From Nitrospirota bacterium (GTDB taxonomy: Bacteria; Nitrospirota; Leptospirillia; Leptospirillales; Leptospirillaceae): 63,520 nt of DNA. The stretch is from positions 1 to 63,520 of the forward strand of contig JAKAYF010000002.1 of the NCBI GenBank assembly GCA_021816465.1, read 5' to 3'. Numbering within the stretch: position 1 is the first letter of the stretch; each line of letters begins with the position of its first letter. Made by a program: the position numbers and the translations under genes. Below are positions 37,829 to 47,711 of this stretch, in pieces. Under the pieces are notes generated by a model. That model was given only the letters and a program-made list of their open reading frames with translations. It did no database searches and was not told where the DNA came from.

Positions 37829-38704
37829 ATGATGAAAAACACTCCCATTTCGCGAGTGGGGATCCTTTGCAAGCCGCATCGCTCAGAAGCGATCAGATCG
37901 ATTCTGAGTGACTTGCTCCCCTGGCTGAGATCAAGAGGCGTTACCCCCTTGCTTGATCCTGAAGGAGCGTTGCTTCTTCGCCACGAGATTTCCTGCTCAC
38001 GGGAAACAATCAAAGATGAGAGCGAAGTAGTCCTGGTCTTAGGAGGGGATGGCACGCTTCTTTCAGCGGCCAGACTGCTTGCGGGAACACAGATTCCCAT
38101 TCTCGGAGTTAACCTTGGCAACCTTGGATTTTTAACAGAAGTCCAATCAACTGAATTATTGGAGGTTCTCTCCCGAACTCTGCAGGGAGATTATTCGATT
38201 GAAAACAGAATCATGCTGCAGGTCCGGATCTTTCGCAATCGGATAGAGCAGTCACAGACCCATGTATTGAATGATATCGTTATCAATAATGGATCCATTG
38301 CCCGATTGATCGAGTCGGACATCTACATGAATGCGCAGTTTGTCACCTCCCTTAAGGGCGACGGAGTCATTTTCTCCTCCCCGACCGGATCGACAGCATA
38401 CTCCCTGTCAGCAGGTGGTCCCATCCTTTACCCTGGCATGGATGGGATCATCATAACTCCAATTTGTCCCCATACACTGACACACAGACCCATCGTCATT
38501 CCCGGGGCTGCAACACTTGAGATCCTGATTAAAAAAGGCGATGAATCGGTAACAGCAACACTTGACGGACAGGTTGGACATTCATTAAAGGTTGGAGACA
38601 TGATTGAAATTACAAGATCACCTCATATAACAAAGCTGATTGTAAATTCGGAAAGAAACTACTTTGAAGTTTTAAGGGACAAGCTCAAATGGGGGGACAC
38701 CTGA
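37829..38704 (+). CDS. nadK: NAD kinase
   Basis: Phosphorylates NAD+ to NADP+ in the cytoplasm. GGDGTLL lies near residue 70, followed by NLGNLGFLTE, the NDIVINNG segment and the C-terminal SPTGSTAYSLSAGGPI. The length is 291 aa from ATG at 37829 behind GGAG; a second ATG follows at 37832. The frame is open 77 codons upstream, but that part runs antisense through the TnpB remnant and is not coding. It overlaps the next gene by 16 bp. Confidence 0.93.
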   Translation: MMKNTPISRVGILCKPHRSEAIRSILSDLLPWLRSRGVTPLLDPEGALLLRHEISCSRETIKDESEVVLVLGGDGTLLSAARLLAGTQIPILGVNLGNLGFLTEVQSTELLEVLSRTLQGDYSIENRIMLQVRIFRNRIEQSQTHVLNDIVINNGSIARLIESDIYMNAQFVTSLKGDGVIFSSPTGSTAYSLSAGGPILYPGMDGIIITPICPHTLTHRPIVIPGAATLEILIKKGDESVTATLDGQVGHSLKVGDMIEITRSPHITKLIVNSERNYFEVLRDKLKWGDT

Positions 38705-39666
38705 CCTCCAAAAAATATCTTATTCATAACCTTATATCAGTCCAGGATAATTTTTTAAAGATTCCTCTTCAAGGAAGATTGAATCAGGCACAAAAACAGG
38801 AAGGAGTAGCGGAAGCATCGCCCCGACAGTACGGACCCAGGGCTTCCGCGATATCAAAAATGATGAAAGAATTTTCAAGCCCGCAGGATATCATACAGAA
38901 CATTCAGGAAAGATATCTTGAAAAATCTGGCGTCACATCAACGCTTCTGGGAGAGATAGCAACGGACAATGGGCCCTGCCCCTTCATTCGACTGAAAAGA
39001 AAATCCGGAATAGGTTTGCCAAAGATCCTGCTGTCGGCGGGCATTCACGGAGATGAACCTGCCGGCCCTCATGCAGTCATGTCCCTTCTCCAGAAAATAT
39101 CCGACGGAACAATAATCCTGCCCAAGGTCAATCTCGATATTTTCCCGCTGATCAATCCATCCGGTTTTTTGAGAAGAACCAGAACCAACCAGCAAGGAAA
39201 GGACCTGAACAGGTGCTTCTCAACAGGACATCCTCCCAAAGAAATAAGGCTGATGATGGATTACCTGAAAAACCGCGAATATGACCTGTCAGTGGAATTT
39301 CATGAGGATATCGACACAAAAGGCTTCTATCTTTACGAACACCAGCCTGTTGATATGGCAGGGTCCAGAACCAGGGCATGGGGAGCAGAAATAACCACTC
39401 TTTTAAGAAAGCAGGGATTTCCGATCAATGAAAGTCCTGTCATCGAGGGAATGCCCGCCGTTGATGGCGTGATTTCTCCCAGAAGGAAAAGACGATCCTT
39501 CTTTAGAAGACATGGGTGGCCACAGGCATTTTATATGCACAAACATGGCACAAAGCGTACCCTGACACTTGAAACACCGCCCTGCCTTTCTCTCGAAGAC
39601 AGAACAAAAATGCATATCGAGGTCTTTCTTTTTGCATTAAAAAAACTCTCGGGTGACGCCACATGA
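38689..39666 (+). CDS. Zinc carboxypeptidase-like (aspartoacylase/succinylglutamate desuccinylase family)
   Basis: M14-type metallohydrolase fold: zinc ligands in GIHGDEPAG (HxxE) and the His of VEFHEDI, the arginine pair in KDLNRCF, and a late glutamate in LTLETPP. Such enzymes remove acyl groups from amino acids or trim peptides; the substrate is unknown. The start at 38689 has AGGGA nine bases upstream but leaves about 57 residues with no similarity; ATG at 38860 is the alternative. It is probably co-transcribed with nadK. Confidence 0.72.
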   Translation: MGGHLTSKKYLIHNLISVQDNFLKIPLQGRLNQAQKQEGVAEASPRQYGPRASAISKMMKEFSSPQDIIQNIQERYLEKSGVTSTLLGEIATDNGPCPFIRLKRKSGIGLPKILLSAGIHGDEPAGPHAVMSLLQKISDGTIILPKVNLDIFPLINPSGFLRRTRTNQQGKDLNRCFSTGHPPKEIRLMMDYLKNREYDLSVEFHEDIDTKGFYLYEHQPVDMAGSRTRAWGAEITTLLRKQGFPINESPVIEGMPAVDGVISPRRKRRSFFRRHGWPQAFYMHKHGTKRTLTLETPPCLSLEDRTKMHIEVFLFALKKLSGDAT

Positions 39667-39683
39667 AATGCGGAATCACTCCA

Positions 39684-41975
39684 TCAGGGGACAGGGGGAG
39701 GCATAACAGGACTGATGAGCTGACCAATTCCCGCGATTCCATTGAGGGTCAGGGAAAAACCATAAGTCGTCTGGACAGGAAGCGGTGCAGGCTCAATCAC
39801 CATCGAATACATTAAACCAAAACTCCAGCATGCCCCCTGATACCCCGCTGACAGAACCTCCATCTGAATGCCACCTGCAGGTCCGGGATCAAGATCATCA
39901 TAATAGGCAACCGATCCATACAAACCAAGGCTTGTCGAAACCCCGATCGAAGGGACCAAAAAAGTGGCGCTCGTAGGCTGATAATATCCTTCGGTAATCG
40001 CGAGAGGGGTAAAGTAATTGCCCACCATCGGAACAGTTCCCGCCCTATAACTTGTCTCGCCAATCTGGAAAAGAAAGTTAATCGCCTCCGGCATGACTGC
40101 CGCCTGATTGAAAATCATTGACAGATCCTCTGTGGGTAGAACTCTTGAGGTCTCGTCATAAAACGCCTCTCCATAAAACGATACCGGGTCAGATGGAAGG
40201 AGATGCGCCTCAAAAAGGATCGGACTGAAAGGACCGGACAGATTGACAAACGGATTGGAGAGAGTCGTCCCACCATAGAAGGTCGGGGCCGTGTTCGTCG
40301 AGTAAGAATCCAGAATAGCCTCCTGCGCAACCTTGAAAGACAGGATCTCACTCGTTCCTGATTGTCCATCATAAAAAAACCGGTTGGTTATACCGTAATA
40401 GGCCGCATTAAGACCTGGAATATTGTCGGACCACCCATTCTGGATAATCGCGGACTCATTATTCTGCGGAGAATATTCATAGTCTCCGTTCAGGACAACC
40501 TGATGGGTAATAGTCCCGCCCCCAAGATACGATGGAAGAGAAAAATCTCTTTCAAAGGCACTCCTGACAGCAATTCCCCCATTTGGAACAGTCTGGCTAT
40601 AAGGACTCGGGGAGCTGTTTCCCTCGCTGTAAAAGGACTGAAGGACCCCACCGTGGGGAGAAATCTCAACAGCACCATCCCCAAGGGAAAAACTTCCACT
40701 CATATGAGGAAACAACAACCCTCTCTGCATTAAAATCGGCCCGGACATAAAGTCCACCCCCGACAAAAAGCTCGAAAAATAAAATGGAGTTTCTCCAAGG
40801 CGATAGTCCATGATGGCAAAATCTCCTTGTGGAAGCTTTGAGACTGTCGTGTTGGGACCCGGGAAAATATCCTCGTTGTAGACACCGATGAGGTTAACTT
40901 CGCTATTATCCTGATAGTAGTTCGCATAGATTGAGGACATCATTTGCGGGTTAAAACTTGCCGTACTCCCGACACTCATCAACTGGTAAAAATCCTGAGC
41001 ACTGACGAAGTTGATATTCCCCATCAAGTTAAAATCCTGCCCGGAATAATTGTAGAGATCCTCAGTCTGCGTAATATTTGTCCGAAGCCCCAAGCTTGGA
41101 TCATTGACTGCCTGCTGACTGTAAGACAAGAGCAGGTTCTGATTCTGGGAAAACGACTGCCGGTACGTTAAGCCTTCCCCAACACCGAAATTGCTCATGT
41201 CATCCACGGTAAGCATCAAATCATAGGACGGATCAAGATCCCAGAACAAAGAATCCTCGAAAACAAGCCCCTGAATCGAATTATAATTTCCAAACGGCAT
41301 CAGCAGCCCCGTTTTTCTTGAAACAACAGGAAAGGAAAAGTAGGGGAGATAAATCGCAGGGAGACCTTTGATATTGAGTATGTCGTTAGAGCTGTCAAAG
41401 TGATCTCCAAGATAAAGATCAGCCGATCCAGTCTGCATCATCCAGCTTGGAGTCGAATCAGGGAGGCAGTTGCAGGTTGTGACGTTTCCGCTTACGACGT
41501 GATAATGATCAGAAGAAAGCTTGTCGATCACCTTTCCCGTAATATGGTAGGTATATTCTGCGCGCAACCCGTTCCCGGTATAAGGCTGAACAGTATCGAC
41601 CGATCCATCGATCAGGTGAGCCTTCCCGTTTGAAAGGTTCAATCGAAGGCGCTTGGCCTTCATCTTTGTTTTTGGAGCACGAAGGTGGACATGGCCTGCA
41701 GCCCAGACAATATTCGTCTCGCGATTGATAATAACCTCATCCGCATTCAGTGAGATATTGCCTCTGGAAACATACGCATGTCCCACCGCATGAATCAGGT
41801 GTGTCTTTCGGTTAAATCTCAGGTGATCGGCAAGGACAACGACCTTGTCCTGCTGCTGATTTTTTTGGGGAGGAGGCGTGGCTGACTCGGTGGAATTCCC
41901 TGTTCCAGGACAAAACATAAGCCAGATCAGGGAAAAGAAAACGATAAAAACAGATTCCGAGAAAAACCTTCTCAC
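39684..41975 (-). CDS. lptD: LPS-assembly protein LptD
   Basis: 763-aa outer-membrane beta-barrel that inserts lipopolysaccharide into the outer leaflet. A signal peptide (about residues 1-28) leads to the OstA/jellyroll domain with repeats such as ADHLRFNRKTHLIHAVGHAYV and ADEVIINRETNIVWAAGHV. Then comes the large C-terminal barrel with alternating aromatic strands and PCLPDSTP-like CNCLP cysteines near residue 175. It confirms a Gram-negative envelope. It overlaps folC by 4 bp. Confidence 0.88.
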   Translation of the reverse strand: MRRFFSESVFIVFFSLIWLMFCPGTGNSTESATPPPQKNQQQDKVVVLADHLRFNRKTHLIHAVGHAYVSRGNISLNADEVIINRETNIVWAAGHVHLRAPKTKMKAKRLRLNLSNGKAHLIDGSVDTVQPYTGNGLRAEYTYHITGKVIDKLSSDHYHVVSGNVTTCNCLPDSTPSWMMQTGSADLYLGDHFDSSNDILNIKGLPAIYLPYFSFPVVSRKTGLLMPFGNYNSIQGLVFEDSLFWDLDPSYDLMLTVDDMSNFGVGEGLTYRQSFSQNQNLLLSYSQQAVNDPSLGLRTNITQTEDLYNYSGQDFNLMGNINFVSAQDFYQLMSVGSTASFNPQMMSSIYANYYQDNSEVNLIGVYNEDIFPGPNTTVSKLPQGDFAIMDYRLGETPFYFSSFLSGVDFMSGPILMQRGLLFPHMSGSFSLGDGAVEISPHGGVLQSFYSEGNSSPSPYSQTVPNGGIAVRSAFERDFSLPSYLGGGTITHQVVLNGDYEYSPQNNESAIIQNGWSDNIPGLNAAYYGITNRFFYDGQSGTSEILSFKVAQEAILDSYSTNTAPTFYGGTTLSNPFVNLSGPFSPILFEAHLLPSDPVSFYGEAFYDETSRVLPTEDLSMIFNQAAVMPEAINFLFQIGETSYRAGTVPMVGNYFTPLAITEGYYQPTSATFLVPSIGVSTSLGLYGSVAYYDDLDPGPAGGIQMEVLSAGYQGACWSFGLMYSMVIEPAPLPVQTTYGFSLTLNGIAGIGQLISPVMPPPVP

Positions 41976-43309
41976 GATCGTCTGTTGTCTTCGGGAGAAT
42001 GTTCTCCTATGGGAAGCTCCGGCACCAATCCTGTCAGCTGTTTTCTGACCTCGCCAACCAGATACAGCGATCCCGCCACAACAACAGGCAAAGATCGTGC
42101 AAGAGCCCTTTCAATGGCTTCTCCCAACATATCATCAAGAGATCCGGATTTTGTCGGCAAGGTCTTTTTGACAGAAAAGATCCATTGTTCCAGTAACTCG
42201 GGAGGAACAGCCCTGGTTGAAGGTGGTGTCGTAAAGAACATGGAGTCCGCTGACCCTATAAGCTTTTCCAGGACAAGAGTCCAGTTCTTGTCATCAAGTA
42301 TTCCAAAAACGTAGATCACTTTTTGATCTGAAGAGAAGGAGCTTCTGATTGTTTGCAAGAGGAATTCAGCCGCCTCAGGATTATGAGCCCCATCAAGATA
42401 GACCTGGGGTATATCCAGGACTTTTTCCCATCTTCCGGGATGAGTCACCTGGAGAAGAGAATGGGAAAGAGATTCCTCTCTGGGCAGTTTTCCCAAAACA
42501 TCAAGCGTGGCCAATGCCAATGCAACATTTCCGATCTGATAATCTGCCACAAGGGAAACTGGAAGTTCCATTTCGCCTGAAGGTCCTTTATAGATAAAAA
42601 TCCTTTTTGACTGGCTTGCCGGAGATACCCATCTTGCGAAAAAGTCTTGTCCCCAGATGATGGGAGTAAAACCCAACATTTTGGAATGCCGGCGGAATTC
42701 AGGCAACAGTTCATCAGGCAATTTTGCGACAAAAGGTTTGCCCGCCCGCCCGACAGCAACCTTTTCCGACAGGATCTGCTCAAGGGTATTTCCCAGTATC
42801 TGGGTATGCTCAAGAGAAATCGAAGTCAATACCGTTGCAATCGGATCGACCACGGAAGTTGCATCCCATCGGCCGCCCATTCCTGCTTCAAGAACTGCGG
42901 TCGTTATTCCTGACTGCTCAAAAAGGAAAAAGGCCGCACATGTTACTGCTTCAAAGAATGTAATTGGTAGAGCGGTTTCCTTGATGGATTCGTCAACGAA
43001 ATTCAGTGTTTGAAGCCAGGAATCGACAGGGAGCATCCTCCCCTGCACCAATACACGCTCCCTCAAATCCGACAAGTGGGGAGATGTATATAAACCGACC
43101 GGAGATTCATTCGCAGCAAGAATGGTTGCCAGGATTGATGCCGTTGAGCCTTTGCCGTTTGAACCAACAACCTGGATGGAAGAAAAGCGAAGCTGGGGAT
43201 TGCCAGCGTGAACAAGGAGGGACTTCACATTCTCCAGTGTCGGATGTATGCCATGAAGGCGGAGACCATTTAAAAACCTGATAGCCCCCAATCGGTCATT
43301 GATGCTCAA
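41972..43309 (-). CDS. folC: Folylpolyglutamate synthase/dihydrofolate synthase
   Basis: Adds glutamate to dihydropteroate and to tetrahydrofolates. It belongs to the Mur-ligase fold: ATP loop VGSNGKGSTAS near residue 45, the GMGGRWDATS box near 145 and the DGAHNPEAA motif near 315. The length of 445 aa is typical. Its start overlaps the accD stop (ATGA) and its stop overlaps the lptD start. Confidence 0.94.
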   Translation of the reverse strand: MSINDRLGAIRFLNGLRLHGIHPTLENVKSLLVHAGNPQLRFSSIQVVGSNGKGSTASILATILAANESPVGLYTSPHLSDLRERVLVQGRMLPVDSWLQTLNFVDESIKETALPITFFEAVTCAAFFLFEQSGITTAVLEAGMGGRWDATSVVDPIATVLTSISLEHTQILGNTLEQILSEKVAVGRAGKPFVAKLPDELLPEFRRHSKMLGFTPIIWGQDFFARWVSPASQSKRIFIYKGPSGEMELPVSLVADYQIGNVALALATLDVLGKLPREESLSHSLLQVTHPGRWEKVLDIPQVYLDGAHNPEAAEFLLQTIRSSFSSDQKVIYVFGILDDKNWTLVLEKLIGSADSMFFTTPPSTRAVPPELLEQWIFSVKKTLPTKSGSLDDMLGEAIERALARSLPVVVAGSLYLVGEVRKQLTGLVPELPIGEHSPEDNRRS

Positions 43310-44238
43310 TCACGCACCGGGGCTTCGCCCTCAGGATCTCCCTCCGAGTGACACCTGGACGTTCCGCTTTGCCGAAAATGGCAAATCAGCAAAGAGAGTG
43401 TTTCCCGAAGTTTTCCTCTCTCAACAACCATATCCAGGAATCCATGAGACAAAAGAAACTCTGCCCTTTGAAATCCCTCCGGAAGCTGTTGCTTGATTGT
43501 CTGCTCAATAACTCTGGGACCTGCAAAACCAATCAGGGAACGCGGCTCGGCAAGAATGACATCTCCCAGCATCGCAAAACTGGCAGAAACGCCACCGAAT
43601 GTTGGATCAGTCAAAACAGAGAAAAATGGAACGGCGTTTTCATGAAGACGGGAGATAGCCGCACTCGTCCTGGCCATTTGCATAAGGGAAAAAATCCCCT
43701 CCTGCATTCTGGCCCCACCAGATGCGGTAACCAAAATAAGCGGAATTTTAAGTTCAAGGGCCCGCTCAGCTGCTCTCACAACCTTTTCGCCAACAACAGA
43801 CCCCATGCTGCCACCCATAAATCCGAACGAAAACACCCCAAGAACAGCCATGCGACCATTGATCCTGCAAACACCGATTCTGAGTGCTTCTGTCAGCCCG
43901 GTCTTTTTTTGGGCGAGTCTCACCCGCTCCGGATAACGCATGCTGTCGGTAAATTTCAAGGGATCGAGCGGTTCAATATTTCCGGCAAACTCTACAAATG
44001 AATCCGGATCAGCCAGCTGGGCTATCCGCTCATCAATGGTAATCGGAAAGTGATAATTGCACTTGGGGCAAACCTTTCCGGCCTTTTCCACTTCCTTCCG
44101 GTAAACAATCTGTCTGCACAGATGGCACTTGATCCACAGACCCTCAGGAATTCGAACCTTCCGTTCGACTTCCTGAACTTCAGGTATTTTTTTTTCAGAA
44201 GTTTTTTCTTTCGAATGAGATCGTGAAAGCCAACCCAT
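43306..44238 (-). CDS. accD: Acetyl-CoA carboxylase carboxyltransferase subunit beta
   Basis: Transfers the carboxyl group from biotin to acetyl-CoA, the first step of fatty acid synthesis. The N-terminal zinc ribbon has CHLCRQ and CPKC about 19 residues apart. The carboxyltransferase domain has GARMQEGIFSLMQM and the FAGPRVIEQT segment. At 310 aa it is complete. The trpA-accD-folC order is seen in many bacteria. Confidence 0.96.
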   Translation of the reverse strand: MGWLSRSHSKEKTSEKKIPEVQEVERKVRIPEGLWIKCHLCRQIVYRKEVEKAGKVCPKCNYHFPITIDERIAQLADPDSFVEFAGNIEPLDPLKFTDSMRYPERVRLAQKKTGLTEALRIGVCRINGRMAVLGVFSFGFMGGSMGSVVGEKVVRAAERALELKIPLILVTASGGARMQEGIFSLMQMARTSAAISRLHENAVPFFSVLTDPTFGGVSASFAMLGDVILAEPRSLIGFAGPRVIEQTIKQQLPEGFQRAEFLLSHGFLDMVVERGKLRETLSLLICHFRQSGTSRCHSEGDPEGEAPVRD

Positions 44239-44258
44239 ATTATGACTCCTGATTCAAT

Positions 44259-45050
44259 CTATTGATGAGGCGAAGAAGCCGCCACACTGGCCACCTCGCA
44301 AAATTGTCTCAACAGGTTTCCCCATGCAACCGGGTCCTTTTCTTCCTGAACCAACCTCGACCCGACAATAACTCCATCGGCAAAATCAAGAATTTTCTGA
44401 GCCATCTCAGGTGTCTGGATACCGAACCCCACGCAAACAGGCAGTTTTGTCCGCGCTCGGAGATCCCGAACTGATTCTTCCATAGTTGAAGACAGGGTCA
44501 AAGCTTTACCTGTCGTTCCCAGCAAAGATACAAAGTAAATGAATCCATCAGCCGTTGCAAGAATTTTTTTAATGCGAGTAAGACTTGTCGTCGGTGAAAT
44601 GAAGGGAACCAGCGCAAGTCCGGCAGCTTTAAAAGATTCCCGGACCTCTTTAGCATCTTCAAACGACAAATCTGGGATAACAGCTCCCGCAACTCCTCCG
44701 ACTCGAATAGACTCATCGATAAACTTATCGATTGTCATGGCCAGGAAGAGGTTGAAGTAAGTCATGATGAAAACAGGAGGCCTTTCTGAAAGAGGGATCG
44801 TTCCCAGAAAGGACAGAACATTTAAAAGTGATGTTTCATCGGAAAGCGCCCTGATTGCCGCTTTCTGGATAACGGGCCCATCGGCTGTGGGGTCAGAAAA
44901 AGGGATACCCAGTTCAACAGCCCATACGCCAGCTTTTCTGGCCTCGAGAAGGAGAGACCTCGTCACAGACAGGTCAGGATCCCCTGCCATCAGGTAAGGA
45001 ATGATTTTCTTGCCGGACCGATCCTGTTTTTGAGAAGAACGGGATGTCAT
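44259..45050 (-). CDS. trpA: Tryptophan synthase alpha chain
   Basis: Cleaves indole-glycerol phosphate to indole, which passes to TrpB. The family segment [14 protein letters not shown] with its catalytic Glu and Asp lies near residue 45, and the phosphate loop VGFGIQTPE near 210. It is 263 aa long. It overlaps trpB by ATGA. Confidence 0.97.
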   Translation of the reverse strand: MTSRSSQKQDRSGKKIIPYLMAGDPDLSVTRSLLLEARKAGVWAVELGIPFSDPTADGPVIQKAAIRALSDETSLLNVLSFLGTIPLSERPPVFIMTYFNLFLAMTIDKFIDESIRVGGVAGAVIPDLSFEDAKEVRESFKAAGLALVPFISPTTSLTRIKKILATADGFIYFVSLLGTTGKALTLSSTMEESVRDLRARTKLPVCVGFGIQTPEMAQKILDFADGVIVGSRLVQEEKDPVAWGNLLRQFCEVASVAASSPHQ

Positions 45051-46270
45051 GAAAGAACCCCTCCTCTCAATCGGGCGACTTCCAGGACATCTTTGTCCCC
45101 TCGACCCGAAAGATTGATAATCAGGATCTTGCCCCGACCCATTTCCTTTGCCAGTCTGATACCGTAAGCGATTGCATGAGAACTTTCCAGCGCCGGGATA
45201 ATACCTTCAAGACGGGAGAGGGTATCAAAGGCCTCCAGTGCCTCATCATCACCAACCATGTCAAAGTGAACTCGCCCGGTTTCAAAATAGTAGGCCAGTT
45301 CAGGGCCGACAGCCGAATAATCGAGTCCGGCGGAAACCGAGTGGGTCCTAAGGATCTGACCATCAGCATTCTGCAGGACAAAAGTCTTCGAACCCTGCAA
45401 AACGCCGATGCGCCCTCCCTGGAAACGGGCAGCATGTTCGCCGGCAGTCAAGGAACGGCCCCCTGCTTCAATCCCATACATTCTCACCGACTCATCCCCG
45501 ACAAAATGGTGAAACAGACCAAGTGAGTTGCTCCCGCCCCCCACGCAAGCAACAAGGGCGTCTGGAAGACGTCCTTCTTTTTTCATGATTTGCTGACGTG
45601 CTTCCCGACCGATGATTGACTGGAAGGAGCGGACCATCAACGGAAATGGATGTGGCCCGAAAGCTGTTCCCAAAACATAATGAGTTGTCAGGACAGACTG
45701 AGCCCAATCGCGCAGAGCCTCGCTAATGGCATCCTTGAGAGTCCTGGTCCCTCCATCAACCTCTTTCACGTTGGCACCGAGAAGGTTCATCCGAAAAACA
45801 TTCAGGGACTGACGTCGCGCATCTTCCGAACCCATAAAGATCTCGCAATCAAACCCATACTTTGCTGCAACCGTCGCAGTGGCTACGCCATGTTGCCCGG
45901 CACCTGTCTCGGCTATAAGCCTCTTCTTGCCCATTCTCCTGGCAAGAAGGGCCTGACCTACGGCATTATTGATCTTATGGGCACCGGTATGATTCAGGTC
46001 TTCCCTCTTCAGATAGATTCGAGCGCCACCCGCATGATCAGTCAGCCCTTCCGCAAGAGTCAGGGGGGAAGGTCTGCCGACAAACTCAGTCAGGACCTCC
46101 TGATACTCCTTCTGAAAGGACCGGTCGCTCCAGGCCTTTTTAAAGGCCTTCTCGAGCTCATATAGGGCTTCCATCAGCGTTTCTGAAACAAACCGGCCGC
46201 CAAAATCCCCAAAGTACCCGGAATGGTCCGGCATTCGCGAAGCTTCGGATTCTTTCTTCCGAGTTTTCAA
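45047..46270 (-). CDS. trpB: Tryptophan synthase beta chain
   Basis: PLP enzyme that joins indole and serine to tryptophan. The PLP lysine is in [10 protein letters not shown], the phosphate cup in [14 protein letters not shown], and the C-terminal SGRGDKD is conserved. TTG at 46270 follows GAGGGGG; ATG at 46234 would give a protein starting MPDHSGYFG, which also fits the family, so the true start is one of the two. Confidence 0.97.
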   Translation of the reverse strand: MKTRKKESEASRMPDHSGYFGDFGGRFVSETLMEALYELEKAFKKAWSDRSFQKEYQEVLTEFVGRPSPLTLAEGLTDHAGGARIYLKREDLNHTGAHKINNAVGQALLARRMGKKRLIAETGAGQHGVATATVAAKYGFDCEIFMGSEDARRQSLNVFRMNLLGANVKEVDGGTRTLKDAISEALRDWAQSVLTTHYVLGTAFGPHPFPLMVRSFQSIIGREARQQIMKKEGRLPDALVACVGGGSNSLGLFHHFVGDESVRMYGIEAGGRSLTAGEHAARFQGGRIGVLQGSKTFVLQNADGQILRTHSVSAGLDYSAVGPELAYYFETGRVHFDMVGDDEALEAFDTLSRLEGIIPALESSHAIAYGIRLAKEMGRGKILIINLSGRGDKDVLEVARLRGGVLS

Positions 46271-46288
46271 ATCAACCCCCTCAACTGA

Positions 46289-46909
46289 TTATTTTCTCGC
46301 TTCTTCTATAAAGCGGGCAACCTTTTCCAAATCTTTCTTTCCGGGGGAGACCTCCACTCCTGAAGAAACATCCACCCCAAAAGGAGAAATCTCATGGACA
46401 GCCGCTCCAACTGTTTCAGGATCAAGCCCCCCAGAAAGGATAAGAGGAACAGAAGTCCTGACACCGGACAGCTTCCTGAAGTCCCATACCGTTCTGGTTC
46501 CTCCCGGAGCTTTTTCACTAAACCCCTCGACAAGCACCATAGAAGCACCTGCATCGGAAGAAAGAGTCAAAAAGGAGTCAGACGGTCGAACCCTTCGCAC
46601 TTCAATCCAGGGGACACCAATTCGATTAAGCTCATACCCGTCCTCTTCCGAGAAGGAGCTTCCATGCCACTGAATCATGTCCAGAGATACCCGTTCGACC
46701 ACACTGCGAATAAAGGCCCATTGGGGATCAACGAAAACCCCCACTTTTAAAACCCCGGGAATTACCTTCGATGTGACATCAACCGCCCGTTCGGGAGTTA
46801 GTCCCCTTGGAGAGGGCGGATAAAAGATCAAGCCAATCGCATCAACTCCCATGCGACTGATTTTTTCGGCTTCATAAGGGTCGGTCAAGCCGCAAATCTT
46901 AACCCACAT
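46289..46909 (-). CDS. trpF: Phosphoribosylanthranilate isomerase
   Basis: Converts phosphoribosyl-anthranilate to the ribulose form. KICGLTDPYEA at the N-terminus carries the catalytic cysteine; the acid is the Asp in VFVDPQ-region or DVSSGVEVSPG at the C-terminus. The length is 206 aa. It overlaps trpC by 11 bp. Confidence 0.95.
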   Translation of the reverse strand: MWVKICGLTDPYEAEKISRMGVDAIGLIFYPPSPRGLTPERAVDVTSKVIPGVLKVGVFVDPQWAFIRSVVERVSLDMIQWHGSSFSEEDGYELNRIGVPWIEVRRVRPSDSFLTLSSDAGASMVLVEGFSEKAPGGTRTVWDFRKLSGVRTSVPLILSGGLDPETVGAAVHEISPFGVDVSSGVEVSPGKKDLEKVARFIEEARK

Positions 46910-47711
46910 GTGACATGAATTCCTTCATTGCTCTCCCGGGATGCTCCGCCGTCAGAAAAGACTCCCCTACAAGAACCCCATCATAACCAAGATCCACCAT
47001 CTTTCTGTAATCCTGGTTACTCTTCAGACCACTTTCGGCAATCCGGACAACATCATCAGGAATCATTGGCGAAAGACGTCCGGAAAGCCCTGTATCCATA
47101 CTGAGCGTATCCAGATCACGATGGTTCACTCCCAAAAAGGAACAGCCGGCATCCAGGGCCCTCTTAAGTTCTCTCTCCGAATGCACCTCGACAAGGGATT
47201 CCATCCCCAGATTCCTGCTCTGCTCAATCAGCTTGACAAGAGTTTTGTCCTCCAGTATCCGGACAATGAGCAGGACAATATCGGCACCGGCCACAAATGC
47301 CTGATCAACCTGCCTTGGATCAAGGATAAAGTCCTTCCTCAGAACCGGCAAAAAAATACCACGCTCCCAAAAGGCCGTCTTGACGGCAAGAAGATCTGAA
47401 AGGCTTCCCCCAAAAAAATGTTGGTCGGTCAGGATGGAAATGCCGGATGCACCCGATTCGGCATACTCAAGAGCAATCGAAACAGGATCATAATCCATCC
47501 GAATGATCCCTCTGGAGGGGGATTTCGCCTTGCTTTCGGCAATAACCCTGATCCCGCTCCCCCTTCTTTGCCGCCAGTCTGAAAGGAAATCCCGAACAAG
47601 AGGAACGGATCTTTCGTTTAGCCCAGAAAGCCTTTCCGGCAGAAGCGAAACTTCTTTTTTCTTCGACTCCATGATCTGAGTCAGGATCGGGTTTGGCAAA
47701 GATCTCTCCAT
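46899..47711 (-). CDS. trpC: Indole-3-glycerol phosphate synthase
   Basis: Closes the indole ring from the TrpF product. It shows the IGPS segments IAESKAKSPSRGIIR, the DPVSIALEYAESGASGISILTD stretch, PVLRKDFILD and the C-terminal AESGLKSNQD. The length is 270 aa. It overlaps trpD by 31 bp, the longest overlap of the operon. Confidence 0.96.
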   Translation of the reverse strand: MERSLPNPILTQIMESKKKEVSLLPERLSGLNERSVPLVRDFLSDWRQRRGSGIRVIAESKAKSPSRGIIRMDYDPVSIALEYAESGASGISILTDQHFFGGSLSDLLAVKTAFWERGIFLPVLRKDFILDPRQVDQAFVAGADIVLLIVRILEDKTLVKLIEQSRNLGMESLVEVHSERELKRALDAGCSFLGVNHRDLDTLSMDTGLSGRLSPMIPDDVVRIAESGLKSNQDYRKMVDLGYDGVLVGESFLTAEHPGRAMKEFMSHVG